Below are positions 22,983 through 35,600 of a stretch of 64,000 nucleotides of DNA, one piece after another. The position numbers and the translations under genes were made by a program. Source of the stretch: Linanthus parryae (lineage: Eukaryota > Streptophyta > Magnoliopsida > Ericales > Polemoniaceae); the NCBI GenBank assembly GCA_023055425.1, contig JALGPY010000003.1, positions 72,515,491 to 72,579,490 on the forward strand, read 5' to 3'. The notes under the pieces were generated by a model that did no database searches, was not told the origin of the DNA, and saw nothing but the letters and a program-made list of their open reading frames with translations. Positions within the stretch are counted from its first letter, which is position 1; the number at the start of each line of letters is the position of its first letter.

Positions 22983-23616
22983 TGTGTACAAGGAAATCCG
23001 GAGGAGAGATCCAAGCGTACACCTCAACTAGGGAATAAGAACAAGAACAAGAAGGACAGAGAAATGGAGGGTGTGAGTAGGGAGATAGTAAGCAATGGCA
23101 GTTGATCTAGATAGATAGACAGTATAATGACAGCAAGAGATCCAGGAAAATCAAGAAGGAACTGATAGAAGGCTAACGTTCCTATATATATAGTAGGGAA
23201 GTGACCGTTACGGAGGGGTTAATGCGCCCATAAATGGCGGCTTAATGATAGCCTTGTAACGGCACGTTCCACCGTATATATAGGGCACGTCACGCACTTG
23301 TCCGCATATGCCGGGACCGTTATGAGATCGACCGTGTTTATAGGACACATGGCCATTAAGTCTCTCAAGTCAGTTGCCAAGGGTCGCGCGCGAGCTTGGT
23401 TGTCATTCGTGCGCAACGCGCCTTACTCTAGCCTCCTAACCACTAAGTCCCTACAACTCCCGTGCTATTGGTACGCGAGGGCGACCCTGTCTCGCAGCAC
23501 CCCATGTGGATAAGCTCGAATGCAAGCGAATGATACAGTGTGTACGAAGTACCGTCAGATGTGCTGGATGGCTTCCACGTGAATGTGGTCTGTCTAACTG
23601 GAATGCACTATCTACT
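22983..23616 (-). repeat. 5' LTR of the Ty3/gypsy element
   Basis: 634 bp, direct copy of 10084-10715. Its outer - strand end reads AGTAGATAG where the partner has TGTAGATAG, a mutated terminus. GTTAA follows at 23617-23621. Confidence 0.92.
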
Positions 23617-24258
23617 GTTAACAACTTGAAGAACAAATTAATGGTATTATGATATCCAAAAATAAAGAAAGATTATACTTGAATTCAACAAAAAGTTCAC
23701 GATTTCATGAAATTCGATCACATCAAAATTCAAGCTTGTTGTTTCACGAAATGGAAGTATGAGCAGAAGGTGTGATGTGAAACTATTACATATCTTCTGA
23801 AAATAGAATGACCTAGAGTAACTTCGGAAATATAAGGAAAGTGTGAGGGCAATATAGGATGAGTAGAAAAAAGGAAAAATAATCCCACCAAAACTTGGTT
23901 TTTCCCACATGCCAAAAGTTGAAAAAACTTGTTTGAAAATTAGTTTTGAAACTACACAAAACAAACACTTTAAAAAATATTTAGTGGAAAACTAAAAACC
24001 AAAAAAATAACATTATACCAAAGGGACAATGGATTGATTGACATAAATCATTAATTCCTGCAATATTAAAGAACTTAAGCATTCAAATTTCATTAATTTT
24101 ATTTCCTATGTAGAAAATATTTACTTCTACTTCACTATACTTCTAACCTCTTTTCAAATAAAAAGACTTCCTAACTTTTGAAAAACTTATACTAATTATT
24201 TTTGACCTTCTAGTAATTTTTAGTATGTTTTTCTTTTAATTTTATTTGAAAGAAGAAA

Positions 24259-27060
24259 TCACATTAAACTAAACGAGATTACAACGATTGTTGATGCTAA
24301 TAATCCTATCATGGATTTTTTGCATCTCTTCTCTTTTGACATATTTAATAATAAATGACTGAAACTGACTAGCAGCGAGTTGGGGTTAAATAGAATACGA
24401 TTAGCCGTCTTTGCTAAGAGGGCCTGATTATCCTGGAAGCCTAGACCACCTTCTGAAATGGGTTTACAGAGAAGAGACCATTTCCTCCAACGAATACCCT
24501 TACTGTTGCCATTGGACCAGAGAAATCTAGTAATAATTTCCTTGATTTTGTTGAAAAAGGAGACTGGAGCTTTGAAGACTGAAAGCATATACGTTGATAA
24601 ATCTAGAAGAGTGGATTTAACAAGATTATACTTACCTGCAAAGGAGAGCGAATAAAGTTTCCATGCTTGGAGCTGAGCATAGAAACGTTGAGTAATACCG
24701 TCAAAGATTTCCTTTTTTGATAAAGATTAGTCCATAATTCTTCCCAAGTATTTGCTTGGTTTGGATACAAGATTAATATTCAGAATGAGGGAGAGATTTG
24801 CGTCATCTTCCGTAGACATTCCAGGACTAACAATGATTTCTGATTTTTGAAGATTGATTTTTTGGCCCGATTGATAGCAAAAAACTTCTAAAGCCCATTT
24901 TAAAAACCAAGCTCTTGCAAGGTCATTTGTTTTGAAGATGAAGGTATCATTAGAAAATAAAAAATGATTAACCGGCGGATAATGTCGGCTAATGTTGATA
25001 CATGTCATGCCTTTTTTTGTAGCCAAGAACCTTAAAAGACAAGAGAATGCTTCCTGGACCAAAACGAACAGAAACGGGGATAGAGGATCCCCCTGATGCA
25101 ATCCAGCCGAAGGGTCGAAATATTCTGAAGGTTCGCCATTAATAATAACAATCGAGGAAACCGTAGAAATGCATGAAATAATCATATGAATGAAGTAGTC
25201 ACCAAATCCCATTTATACAAGGCAATCTTTAATGAAAGTCCAAGAAATTCTATCAAAAGTCTTGTTCATATCCAATTTCAGCCCAAAGAACGAAGTTTTG
25301 TTACTCTTACAGCTTTTGATAAAGTGCATAATTTCATGAGCGAAGAGAATTTTGTCCGTAATAAGACGTCCTTTAATGAAGGCATTTTGATTTTCAGAGA
25401 CTAGACTTGGGAGAACATATTTAAGTATGTTGGCCAGAACATTGGAGATGATCTTGTAAATAGAGTTGCATAAACTGATTGGTCGGAAATCTGAGGCCGT
25501 CAACAGATTCTGCTTTTTTGGGATTAAAGCAATTAGAGTTTTATTGCTTTCCTTAAGAAGGTGTCCCGACGCAAGGGTGTGTTTGACTGCCTGAAGAACA
25601 TGCGTTTTAAGATTTTCCCACCGAGATTGATAAAATTCCATAATATTGCCGTCAGGTCCAGGAGATTTGTTTTGGCCAAATTCGAAGACTGCTGTAGTAA
25701 TTTCCTCATCAGAGAAGGGATCTTCCAATTGATTAGCTTGAAGATCAGTGAGATGCTTTTCAATTAAGTGAGGAATATGAATATTATCCAATGGAGTGTG
25801 TGGTGGCCCCGCAGGTAGATGGGGTTGCAAAATCTTTTTAAAATGTTGAAGAATATGTGGAATTATACTCTTGGGAGTGAGAAAAAACCTTCCGTCATCA
25901 TTTTGAATTCCATAGATAATCTTTCTATTTTTCCTAATTGTTGCGGCAAGATGGAAGAAAAGAGTATTCATATCACCATAACGTAACCAGTTTTGCTTCG
26001 AACTGTTTCCAATATTGTTCTTGATCTTGAAGAGCAATGTCATAATCAGTTCTCAAAACCTCTTCATCCTTGCTGAGATCTTGGAAGCCCTCCTATGTGG
26101 TATCCGAAAAACCAACTAGTTTTTTTTTTGGATTAGAGCAAGCTTATGTTGAATGATCTTGAGCTTATCAATAGGATTTTGAAAGGTTAAGTATGCCAGT
26201 TGATGAGATGCTTCATGACAACATCTTGTTTGCGAATAAGTTGAAAAATAGGAGAACCTGAAATATTTTGTGCCATGACTTTCTGAATAATATCCTTAGT
26301 TGCTGGATTAGAGAGCCAATAACGTTCCATGCGCTTTGGTCTATGTATTTTGTTTGAGAAACCATTAGTGTCCAAAATAAATGGACTATGATCCGAGCAT
26401 TGAATAGGTAATGTGGTTGCAATGGCGTTAGGAAACATAGAAACCCAGTCTTGGGTCGCATAAATTTTGTCAATATGCTCATTAGTTCTATGAATACCTT
26501 GTTGATTGTTTTTCCAAGTGTAGAATACTCCATGGTTTTCTAACTCAAATAAAGATATGTCAATAAGAAAATTATAAAAGAAGTCCATGCCTTGACTTTT
26601 TCTTTTTTTTGTTGCTTATTTTTTCCATAGGATGAACAATTTGGTTGAAGTCTCCAAGTACAAATTTCGGCAGGGAGCAAAGATAAAGATGTGCTTGAAG
26701 TTGTTGAAATACATCAATTCGGTTGGAGGCATTTGGATGACCATAAAAGAGAAAAAGAGCCCATTTAGATCCATTTCATTTAGTAATATTCATGTGTAGG
26801 AACCAGTTACAAGCATAAATTGATGACACCATTACATTACCAATCCATACAGACCATAAACCTCCTTTGAAACCATTTGCGTTCTACCCAAAAAAGGAAG
26901 AGAAACAGAGATAATTACCCAGAGTGATGAGGCTGCTAACATTTTTTTTAGTTTCTGTCAAAAGTAAGAGATCATTCTTATGTGTGGAGCAAAGATCCCT
27001 TAGAGATTGAATTGTCAAGGGGTGTCCAAGACCTCTACAATTCCAACATAAGTGTTTCAT
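24259..27060 (-). pseudogene. LINE ORF2: endonuclease-reverse transcriptase, disrupted
   Basis: It starts MKHLCWNCRGLGHPLTIQSL (27060), the classic APE endonuclease opening of plant L1 ORF2. The endonuclease continues with GVFYTWKNNQQG and IQCSDHSPFIL (26588-26187). RT motifs include ALIPKKQNLLTASDFRPISLCN, QNAFIKGRLITDKILFAHEIMH, LHQGDPLSPFLFVLV and HFLFSNDTFIF, where FSND replaces the usual FADD catalytic box. In-frame stops lie at 25213-25215 and 24727-24729, and frame changes are near 26050-26190. The region after LGFQDNQALLAKTANRIL is cut short, so the usual C-terminal zinc-binding domain is missing. Not functional. Confidence 0.87.
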
Positions 27061-27319
27061 TGTGATGGCGGAGATTGTTCAACAATCTCCACCTTGCTCA
27101 ATTCCATTTCCACTTCAGCTTTGCAGCAATACCACACAGTGAGAAAAATATAGCTATCTTCGAATTCCGCCAATTGTTTCTGCTCCATAAGGTAGGAATC
27201 CACCATATATTCATAAGAGAGGATGAGCGGTCAATCAAATAAAAATTTCCAGATTGAATTTCTCCAGATGACGTTTGTTGAGCGGTAGTTCACTGTTCTG
27301 AAAATCTTTTGAAGAAAAA

Positions 27320-28589
27320 TCATTTTTTGCTAAGAGATGACGATCCATTAGAAGCCGAAAAATTACCATTATACACCGGCGGATTTCTAGACGATTCTCC
27401 CTGGAAACGCTTGTTGGAACCCACTTCACTCGAAACTCTCCAGGACCTACCTCGAACCGAGGGGAGAAGGAAGTCATCTTCATCACTATCATCACTATCC
27501 GATGGTTCATGATGAGAAGGGGACAATTTCCCTTTACATTTACCTTCATTATTTCCATAATTTTTCTTCTTTTTCTGATCATTTTGGTCGGGATCTCTGA
27601 TACGCAAAGGAGGGAGAACTACCGCGGGAGAAGGATTTGGGTGTGGCACTGGTGGCTTCATAGGCAGCGGCGATGAAAGGGGAAGAACTGCTTCTAGGGA
27701 ACTGAAATCAGCAAGAAACGGGTCGAAATCTTCTTGGATTAAAGGAGGATCAACTAATTCAAATGATCCCATCAAATCAGCCCAGAGATCATTTTGCGCT
27801 TTTAGCTCAGCAGAAGTTGGAACATAACATGGATCCAACAAGTCAATAAAGAAATCCATTGTAGAGGTGGAACAAGAGAAAGCCCCATCCAGATGTTGGC
27901 TCTCTAAATTATTTTGATCCAAATTTTGTGATCCAGAATATTGGGCCTGAGCTGAGGTTGGCCCAGAAGAAGAAGGAAATAATTGAGCCGGGTTCGGATC
28001 CGGGTTTGGATCTGGAATAGGATTCGGGTTTGGATTCTGGTTTGGGTTGAGCGGGTTTGGGAGATCATCAAATTCCCAATCTGGATTCTCCCATGCATGT
28101 TCGTGGAGAGCGATAAACTCATCATAGTCCGGCGATGGGGGCGGGATAGCCATTGCGGCAGAGGGGCAACAAGGTTTACAAGATTTGGCGGTGAGAGCTC
28201 ATTGATGTGAGATGGCCGAAAGTTTGGCGTGGGTGGACGGATGAGTGCTGGTTGATAGTTTGACGAGGATGGACGGTGATTTGGTGGAGGTGGAGGAGGA
28301 TAAATGTGCTGGCGTTATGAGAGAACAATCAGATCCGGGAAATTTCTAGGGTTTCTGGGAGTTTGACGAATACGGGAAGCATGCATGCCGATTAGAGGTT
28401 CACCGAGAACGCAATAATTAAAACGATCAGCACGATATTAATATGATCTTCCACTCTTCGGATAGCAAACCCCGAATTTGTTTTATACTGGGAGATGTTA
28501 TGGCCGATCACTCCACAAGCTCTACAGATCCTGTGAACTCGTTCGGGTTTACAGTCGATCCAGATTGGCTTATCATTGTGATCAAGCAA
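27320..28589 (-). pseudogene. LINE ORF1 (nucleic-acid-binding gag-like protein), partial
   Basis: 28589-28392 carries DKPIWIDCKPERVHRICRACGVIGHN. It ends a CCHC knuckle whose last Cys is Tyr (CRACGVIGHNISQY). A frame change then leads to 28153-27320, an acidic, Pro-rich segment with an Asn-Pro repeat (about 27990-28060, NPNPNPIPDPNPDPNP), a Ser/Asp patch and a Lys-rich motif. The N-terminal domain found in full ORF1 proteins is absent because the element is truncated. Its role would be RNA binding in the LINE particle. Confidence 0.7.
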
Positions 28590-28620
28590 GTAAAAACCTG
28601 CAAGATATGTCTTTCGTATT

Positions 28621-29035
28621 TATAAATAGAAACATACAAAATTCACAAATATTAAATGAAATATGTGTAGTTCTAGATAAAATTATAGTAAGATCATAGT
28701 TTTTCTTTTTCAGAAAAACTCCAAGTTACTTGAGTGCATGCATATGAGTCAATTTAGTTAGAAGGCAATAAATGAATACATATTACCAATTCATGTGATT
28801 AAATTCATTATGACCAGTAATTAAATGTGAGTAAAGGGGAAAAAAGATAAGTTTGATTTTAATGCAAAAGAGTGATCAAATTTAAGGAAAAATAACTGGA
28901 AATACCTTTGTAACTATAAGAAATAATTTCCAATTAAATATCACATTAATCAATTATTTGTTGAAATGTACCTTTAAAAGATTTGAAGTAATAGCATTTA
29001 TTAATGCGGGAAACTTTGATAAGAAAAATCCTAAA
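28621..29035. other. AT-rich spacer between the LINE and copia element C
   Basis: No reading frame or repeat termini recognised. It separates the truncated 5' end of the LINE from the truncated 5' end of element C. Confidence 0.5.
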
Positions 29036-29775
29036 GTGTGACTAAAGGTGAGTGTCACTACTGCAGCCAGCCTGGACACTGGAGGAGGAACTGCCCAAAA
29101 TATCTGGAGGAAAAAAGGCTTGGTATAGTGATTCCACCACCACCAGGTATTTTTTTTTATAGATGTCAACTTAACTTTCTCTTCATCATGGGTATTGGAT
29201 ACTGGATGTGGATCTTACATTTGTCGAAATGTGCAGAATCTAAAGAGAAGTAGGAGATTGGCTAAAGGGGAGATAGACCTGCGCGTTGGGAATGGATCAA
29301 GAGTTGCTGCATTAGCCGTAGGTGTGTACGAGCTGTCTCTGCCTTCAGGATTAGTTTTAGGATTAAATTATTACTATTTTGTGTCTGCTATGAGCAAAAC
29401 ATTATTTCTATTTCTTGTTTGGACAAGGAAGGTTTTGCTATTTCAATAAAGGACAACTATTGCTCCATTTATTTTGATAGTATTCACTATTATAGTGCGT
29501 AATTATTTATTGGATTATATATTCTTGATCTAAGTAATCATGTCTATAACATAAATACCAAGAGGATTAAAACGAATGATTTAAATCATGCTTATCTGTG
29601 GCACTGTCGTTTAGGCCACATAAACGAGAAACGTGTTTCTAGACTCCATAAGGATGGATTTCTAAACTCATTTGATTTTAATCATATGAGACATGTGAGG
29701 CTTGTTTATTGGAAAAAATGACAAAATCCCCTTTCAATAAGAAAGGGGAGAGGACTAGTGAGCAATTGGCGCTAG
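29036..29775 (+). pseudogene. Copia element C, gag end / protease / pre-integrase fragment
   Basis: It starts VTKGECHYCSQPGHWRRNCP (CCHC knuckle), then a degenerate LDTGCGSYIC protease site, GSRVAALAVGVYELSLPSGL, and the HHCC region LWHCRLGHINEKRVSRLH. Frame changes occur near 29150 and 29380-29440. It stops at 29775, where element A is inserted. Confidence 0.85.
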
Positions 29776-31179
29776 TGTAGGGTTTTGATTCATGGATCGC
29801 GCAAACGGAAGCATAATCAAACAAACTACCATGCAAAACCCTCCAAGGATCACAAGTCTAGATGCATAACGATAGTGAAGGTAAGAAATCACAAACACAC
29901 CTTTGGGTTCTCCTTGATGACTTCAAACGCGAATAGTGTCACGTTCTCTATAGTTGATCCACGCCTGGAGTTGATCCTAGATCTCCAATCTCCTTGGTGC
30001 TAGCCCGGAATGAGAGGAGGGTGAAGGAATCACGCAAAACGAGGCACAAAGAGGGGTTCGGCCCTCTTGTGGCGTCGGGGACGAGGGGCGGCGGCAAGGG
30101 GGCGGCGTCCTCCTTGTTGCTTGCTCTCTCTCTCCTTTGTTCTCTCCCACTCTTGTTATGTTCTCTTTAGAGCATAAGTTATGAGGAAGGAAGGAAGGAG
30201 GGTCCTTTATATAGTCCAACAACTCCTTGTTAACTACCTAAAGGACTTATTCTAGTCCTACTAGAATTCAATTTAGTCCCTTCCTTGCAAATTAGTCCCT
30301 ACTAAGTTTTCAAGGGTTTGCAAAGTGATCCTTCTAATTAATTAATCCAATTAATTAATTCCCAAATCTAGTACAACTCTATATAGCGTGTGACCCCATA
30401 GGTTCTATCTAGTTGGTAGCAACTCTTTGCTAATATGGAGCGGTTTCTAGCAAAACATCCATTCTAGTCAACTAATAGAATAGTCATCTAGACAACCTTG
30501 TACAAGTAATTGTCTCATCCCTTTGCCTCCATATCCGGATTGGACACGAGACATACAAGTCACACTCGTATATCCAATCCCTAGTTTCTCGATCCATGGA
30601 ATAGCCTTATTCGTGCAAATAACATCAATATCTCATATAGATTTATTTGAGTCTGGCCAGACATTCTATAAGCACTATCCTCGAGTGGCCTAGGATATTT
30701 GCTCCCGTTATGTGGGAGGGGCAAATCCTCTCTACGTCCACTACGATCTCTAAGCTTGCTTCTCATTGTATCCAGTACATGCCTTTATAACTACCCAGTT
30801 ACGGTGTAGCGTTTAACGCTACCAAGATCACAATGATCTACAACTAGAATATCTAGTGACTTCAAGTCTAAGGATGACAATACCATTGTACCCGAGAAGC
30901 ACTTGTGACTTAACATAACGTGTATGTAGCCTTCTCGGTGATGGGTCAATCCAGTGCAACATTCCGTAATGCACACCTATGTGTTGGATCATGATATCTC
31001 CATATCAATCCAACCCCATACTAGTCTATAGATTATTGTCCCATTTAATCATTATACTTGACTAGGGATATTTAAGATAAACAACACGATTGTAAATCTA
31101 AGGACTTCATTATATTAAATATCCAATAAATAATAAATGAATTTTCTAGCCATATACAAATTCATACTAAACTAGATTG
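29776..31179 (-). repeat. 3' LTR of copia element A, major part (rest at 39622-39644)
   Basis: Matches 45294-46697 almost base for base. It is broken at ...ACTAGATTG by element B, and the missing 23 bp lie at 39622-39644. A perfect hairpin GTAGCGTTTAACGCTAC is at 30806-30822. The + strand edge TGTAGGG is the outer LTR end. Confidence 0.92.
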
Positions 31180-32620
31180 TGTTGGGTTTTGACGTAGGTA
31201 ACGCAGCGGAATAACAAAAATTAATCCTACTCAAAGCCCACCAAGGATCACAGGAAGAGACATCATAACATGATTAAGGACATAGAAGATGTGTACCTTT
31301 TCGTTTGTGAGATCACACGAAGAATGATGTCCTCGTCTCTACGGTTGATCCACGTCTAGAGGTGAGATCTAGATTCTTCCTTCAATCAAGTGCTAGCTTG
31401 AACCTTGGAGGAAGAGGGATGAAGATCAAAGGCACAAAGCAACAAAGCAACAAAGGAGGGGCGGCCTCCCTTTGTGCCGTCGGGTAAGGGGGCGGACGGG
31501 GCTAGGGTTTCGGCCCTAGCTCTTGTCTTGCTCTCTCTCTCTTGCTCTCTCCCACTCTTTGTGTGTTATGACTAATAACTCATGTAGTGGGAAGGAAGCT
31601 AGAGCCTCCTTTATATACTCCAACAACTCCTTGTTGTTTCCATAAAAGAGTTTTTCTTGTTCTAGTAGGACTAGAACTATTCCCTTCCTTGCAAATTAGT
31701 CCTACTAAGTTTGCAAGGTGTTGCACAATGATCCTTCTATTAATTAATCCATATTAATTAATCCCAAATCTAGCTCTACTCTATTTGACGTGTGACCCCA
31801 TAGGTTTCTATATAGTTGGTAGTAACTATTACTAACATGGAGCGGTGTCTAGCAACACATCCATGCAACCCAACCAATAGAAATAGTCAGTGATCCCGAC
31901 AAACCTTTGTGCCCAATATGTCATATTGCATTATCCATTTGTCTCCATATCCGGATTGGACACGAGACATAAATAGTCACACTCGTATATCCAATCCATA
32001 GTTCCTCGATCCTGGGAATATGCTTATACTTGCAGATAACATTAATATCTCCATATTAATTTATCTGAGTCTGGCTAGACATTCAATAAGCCTCATCCCT
32101 CGAGTGGTCGTGGATATTTACCCCTATTATGTAGGAGGGACAAATCCTATCTACATCACTACGATCTCTAAGCTTGCTTCCTATCACGCCCGATAGCCAC
32201 CTTTATGATTACCCAGTTACGGTGTAACGTTTGATAACATCAAAGCGCAATATTTCACAACTAGAGTATCTAGTGACTTCAAGTCCAAGGATTGCAATAA
32301 CATTAGCACTACGAAAAGCGATTGTGACTTCACATAATCTAATGTATCCTTTTCGTCATGGGTCAATCCAGTATGCCATTACTCCTAATGCATACCCATG
32401 TGTTAGACTTGATATCTCCATATCAATCTACCCACATACTAGTCTATATTTGATTGTCCTATTAATCAATATAATGGACTAGGGACATTTAAGATAAATA
32501 ACACAATTTATCTAAGGACTTCATTATATTAAATATCGCCATAAATAATAAATGAATATTCTAGCCAAAAACATTGTTCATACTAAATCTACGATTGCCT
32601 CTAGGGCATCTATTCCAACA
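31180..32620 (-). repeat. 3' LTR of copia element B
   Basis: 1441 bp. On the - strand it begins TGTTGGAATAGATGCCCTAG and ends AAAACCCAACA. A - strand TATATAAAG box candidate lies at 31609-31617. The start resembles BARE/Angela LTRs (family knowledge). Confidence 0.95.
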
Positions 32621-32634
32621 GTCTCCCACTTGCA
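32621..32634 (-). promoter_or_regulatory. Polypurine tract of copia element B
   Basis: The - strand reads GTGCAAGTGGGAGAC immediately before the 3' LTR. The gag-pol stop codon (32635-32637) abuts it. Confidence 0.8.
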
Positions 32635-35600
32635 CTAGAGCCAATCTGGCGCATCTCGTATGCCTATAGATCTGGCGTGCCCTTCATGCTTTCGCTGCGC
32701 AAGAGGTTTCGTGAGCGGATCTGACACGTTGTCATCTGTCGGAATCTTGCATATCTTCACATCTCCTCGATCGATCATATCACGAATAAGATGGAATCTC
32801 CTAAGTACATGCTTTGACTTTTGGTGCGATCTTGGTTCCTTTGCCTGTGCGATTGCCCCAGAGTTGTCACAGTACAACTCCACGGGATCCACTATGCTAG
32901 GGACCACACCGAGCTCAGTGATAAACTTCTTTATCCATACTGCCTCTTTCGCCGCTTCCGCAGCAGCAATGTACTCAGCTTCTGTTGTAGAATCAGCAAC
33001 TGTGCCTTGCTTGGAACTCTTCCAGCTCACAGCTCCTCCATTCAGGCAAAACACGTATCCCGACTGCGATCTGTAATCATCCTTGTCGGTTTGGAAGCTT
33101 GCGTCAGTGTAACCCTTTACACTCAGCTCTTCCATTCCTCCAAATATCAAGAACACATCCTTAGTTCTTCTCAAGTACTTTAGGATGTTCTTGACAGCAA
33201 TCCAGTGACTCTCACCCGGATTGGACTGATATCTGCTCACCATACTCAACGCGTATGATACGTCTGGTCTAGTACATAGCATGGCGTACATGATGGATCC
33301 TATGGCCGAAGCATAGGGTATCCTGCTCATGCGGTCCTTCTCCATCTCGTTGGAGGGACAGTCATTCTTGGAAAGAGTGACTCCATGTGACATGGGCAAG
33401 AATCCCTTCTTGGAATCTTGCATGTTGAACCTCTTCAACACCTTGTCAATATATGTACTCTGACTTAGGCCAAGCAACCTTTTAGATCTATCTCTATAGA
33501 TCTTTATACCCAGTATATAGGCTGCGTCTCCTAAGTCTTTCATTGCAAAGCACTTTCCTAACCAATCTTTAACAGATTGCAGAGTAGGAATATCATTGCC
33601 AATGATTAGTATGTCATCCACATACAAGACCAGAAATACTATAGAGCTCCCACTAACCTTCTTGTAAACACAAGGCTCATCTTCGTTCTTGATGAAGCCA
33701 AACTCTTTGACCGCGTCATCAAAACGTCGATTCCAGCTCCTAGAAGCTTGCTTTAATCCATAAATGGATCTTTGCAGCTTACAGACTTTGTTGGCATTCT
33801 CTGGATCCTCAAAACCCTCTGGTTGTGTCATGTACACATCCTCAAGGAGGTTCCCATAAAGGAACGCTGTTTTGACATCCATTTGCCAAATCTCATAGTC
33901 GTAGTATGCTGCAATAGCAAGTAAGATTCGAATGGATTTAGTCATGGCGACTGGTGAAAAGGTCTCATCATAGTCAATACCATGAATCTGTCTATAACCT
34001 TTGGCCACCAATCGCCCCTTATAGGCAACTACCTTGCCATCCATGTCGGTCTTCTTCTTGAAGACCCACTTGCACCCTATGGGTCGAGCCCCTTCAGGTG
34101 GTTCCACCAAAGTCCATACTTTGTTGGTGTACATGGAATCCATTTCGGATCTCATGGCTTCCAGCCACTTCTTAGAGTCTGGGCCATTCATGGCTTCTCC
34201 ATAGTTTGCAGGCTCATCATCCATGAGTGGTACGTCATCGGGCTCAGTTACGAGAAGTCCATACCTCTCTGGCTCATGACGCACTCTTCCTGATCTACGG
34301 AGTTCCTGTGTTACCTGAACAGGCTCTTCCACAACTTCTTGTGGTTCCTGTTCATGTTCCATTATCGGTTCAGTGGTTTGTGGTTCATGAATTTCTTCAA
34401 GTTCTACAACCCTCCCACTTGCTTCTTTAGAGACTAGTTCTCTTTCTAGAAACACGCCGGTCCGAGCAACAAACACTTTGTTTTTGGTAGGGTTATAGAA
34501 ATAATATCCTTTAGTTTCCTTAGGATATCCCACAAACTTACACTTATCCGCTTTAGGCCCGAGCTTGTCTGTTTGCTTTACATACACGTCGCAGCCCCAA
34601 ATCTTCATAAATGACACTATGGGACGCCTCCCAGTCCATATCTCATATGGCGTCTTCATGACTGATTTGGATGGAACACGGTTAATGGTAAAAGCTGCCG
34701 TCATTAGAGCATGTCCCCAAAAGGATATCGGAAGATCTGTTTGAGACATCATAGATCGCACCATATCTAATAAAGTGCGATTCCTCCTCTCGGATACACC
34801 ATTCCATTGTGGTGTTCCGGGTGGAGTGAGCTGGGATACAATCCCACACTCTCTAAGATACTCATCAAACTCTTGGCTTAAGTATTCTCCTCCATGATCC
34901 GATCGTAGGGCTTTAATACTCTTGCCAAGTTGCTTCTCTACTTCACTCTTGAATTCTTTGAACAATTCAAAGGATTCGGATTTGGCCTTCATAAGGTATA
35001 CAAATCCATATCTACTGAAATCATCAGTAAATGTGATGAAGTAGGTATAACCACCTCTGGCAGGCGTGGGGAATGGTCCGCATACATCAGTATGTATGAG
35101 TGCCAATAACTCACTAGTCCGCTCGCCTTTCTTATTGAAAGGGGACTTTGTCATTTTTCCTAATAAACAAGATTCACATGTCTCATATGATTCCAAATCA
35201 AATGAGTCTAGAAGTCCATCCTTATGGAGTCTAGATATGCGTTTCTCATTTATATGGCCTAAACGACAGTGCCATAGATATGTAGGATTTAAATCATTAG
35301 TTTTAATCCTTTTAGTATTTATGTTATAGATTGGATTATTTAGATCAAGGATATACAATCCATTAGACAAATGCGCACTACAATAGTGCATACTATCAAA
35401 ATAAATGGAGCAACACTTGTCCTTTATTGAAATAGAAAAACCTTTCTCGTCCAAACAAGAAACGGAAATAATGTTTCTGCTCATGGCAGGCACATAAAAG
35501 CAATTGTCTAATTCTAAAATAAGTCCAGAAGGCAAAGATAGCTCATAAACGCCTACAGCTAATGCAGCAACCCTTGCTCCATTCCCGACGCGCAAGTCTA

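Larger units (their letters stand above)
10084..23616 (-). mobile_element. Ty3/gypsy LTR retrotransposon, Tat/Retand-type, 13.5 kb, with an antisense extra gene
   Basis: Two LTRs of about 632-634 bp (10084-10715 and 22983-23616) in direct orientation are flanked by the 5-bp duplication GTTAA (10079-10083 and 23617-23621). Read on the - strand the order is 5' LTR, primer site, gag, protease, RT, RNase H, integrase, 37-bp repeat array, antisense ORF region, polypurine tract, 3' LTR. RT before integrase makes it Ty3/gypsy. The long region between integrase and the 3' LTR with an antisense ORF is a known feature of Tat-lineage elements. All coding parts are broken. The LTRs differ by several percent by eye, so it is an old copy. 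Confidence 0.92.
9806..24015. mobile_element. Possible MITE-like repeat split by the Ty3/gypsy insertion (9806-10083 and 23617-24015)
   Basis: The left piece starts GGGTAAGTTTGGTAGAAT and contains AATAATTTTTAAATGTTTGT. The right piece, read from its outer end in complement, starts GTCCCTTTGGTATAAT and contains AAATATTTTTTAAAGTGTTTGT. Their inverted similarity suggests one element of about 670 bp that received the gypsy insertion. A target duplication for it was not identified, so this call is tentative. Confidence 0.4.
24240..28620 (-). mobile_element. L1-type LINE retrotransposon, 5'-truncated and decayed
   Basis: - strand order: ORF1 zinc knuckle (28589-28392), acidic/Pro-rich ORF1 tail (28153-27320), APE-type endonuclease starting with ATG at 27060, reverse transcriptase (26043-24727) and post-RT region (to 24259). 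This is the plant L1 layout. ORF1 lacks its N-terminal part, so the copy is 5'-truncated near 28620. The left end is followed by weak A-rich sequence on the - strand (24220-24250). No clean target duplication was found. Confidence 0.85.

Noticed and set aside
23219..23513. Small frames in the right gypsy LTR
   Set aside because: LTR sequence; frames differ between the two LTRs by indels.
29785..30222. Short frames present identically at 45303-45740
   Set aside because: Both sets lie in the two LTR copies of element A; identity reflects the LTR duplication, not coding selection.
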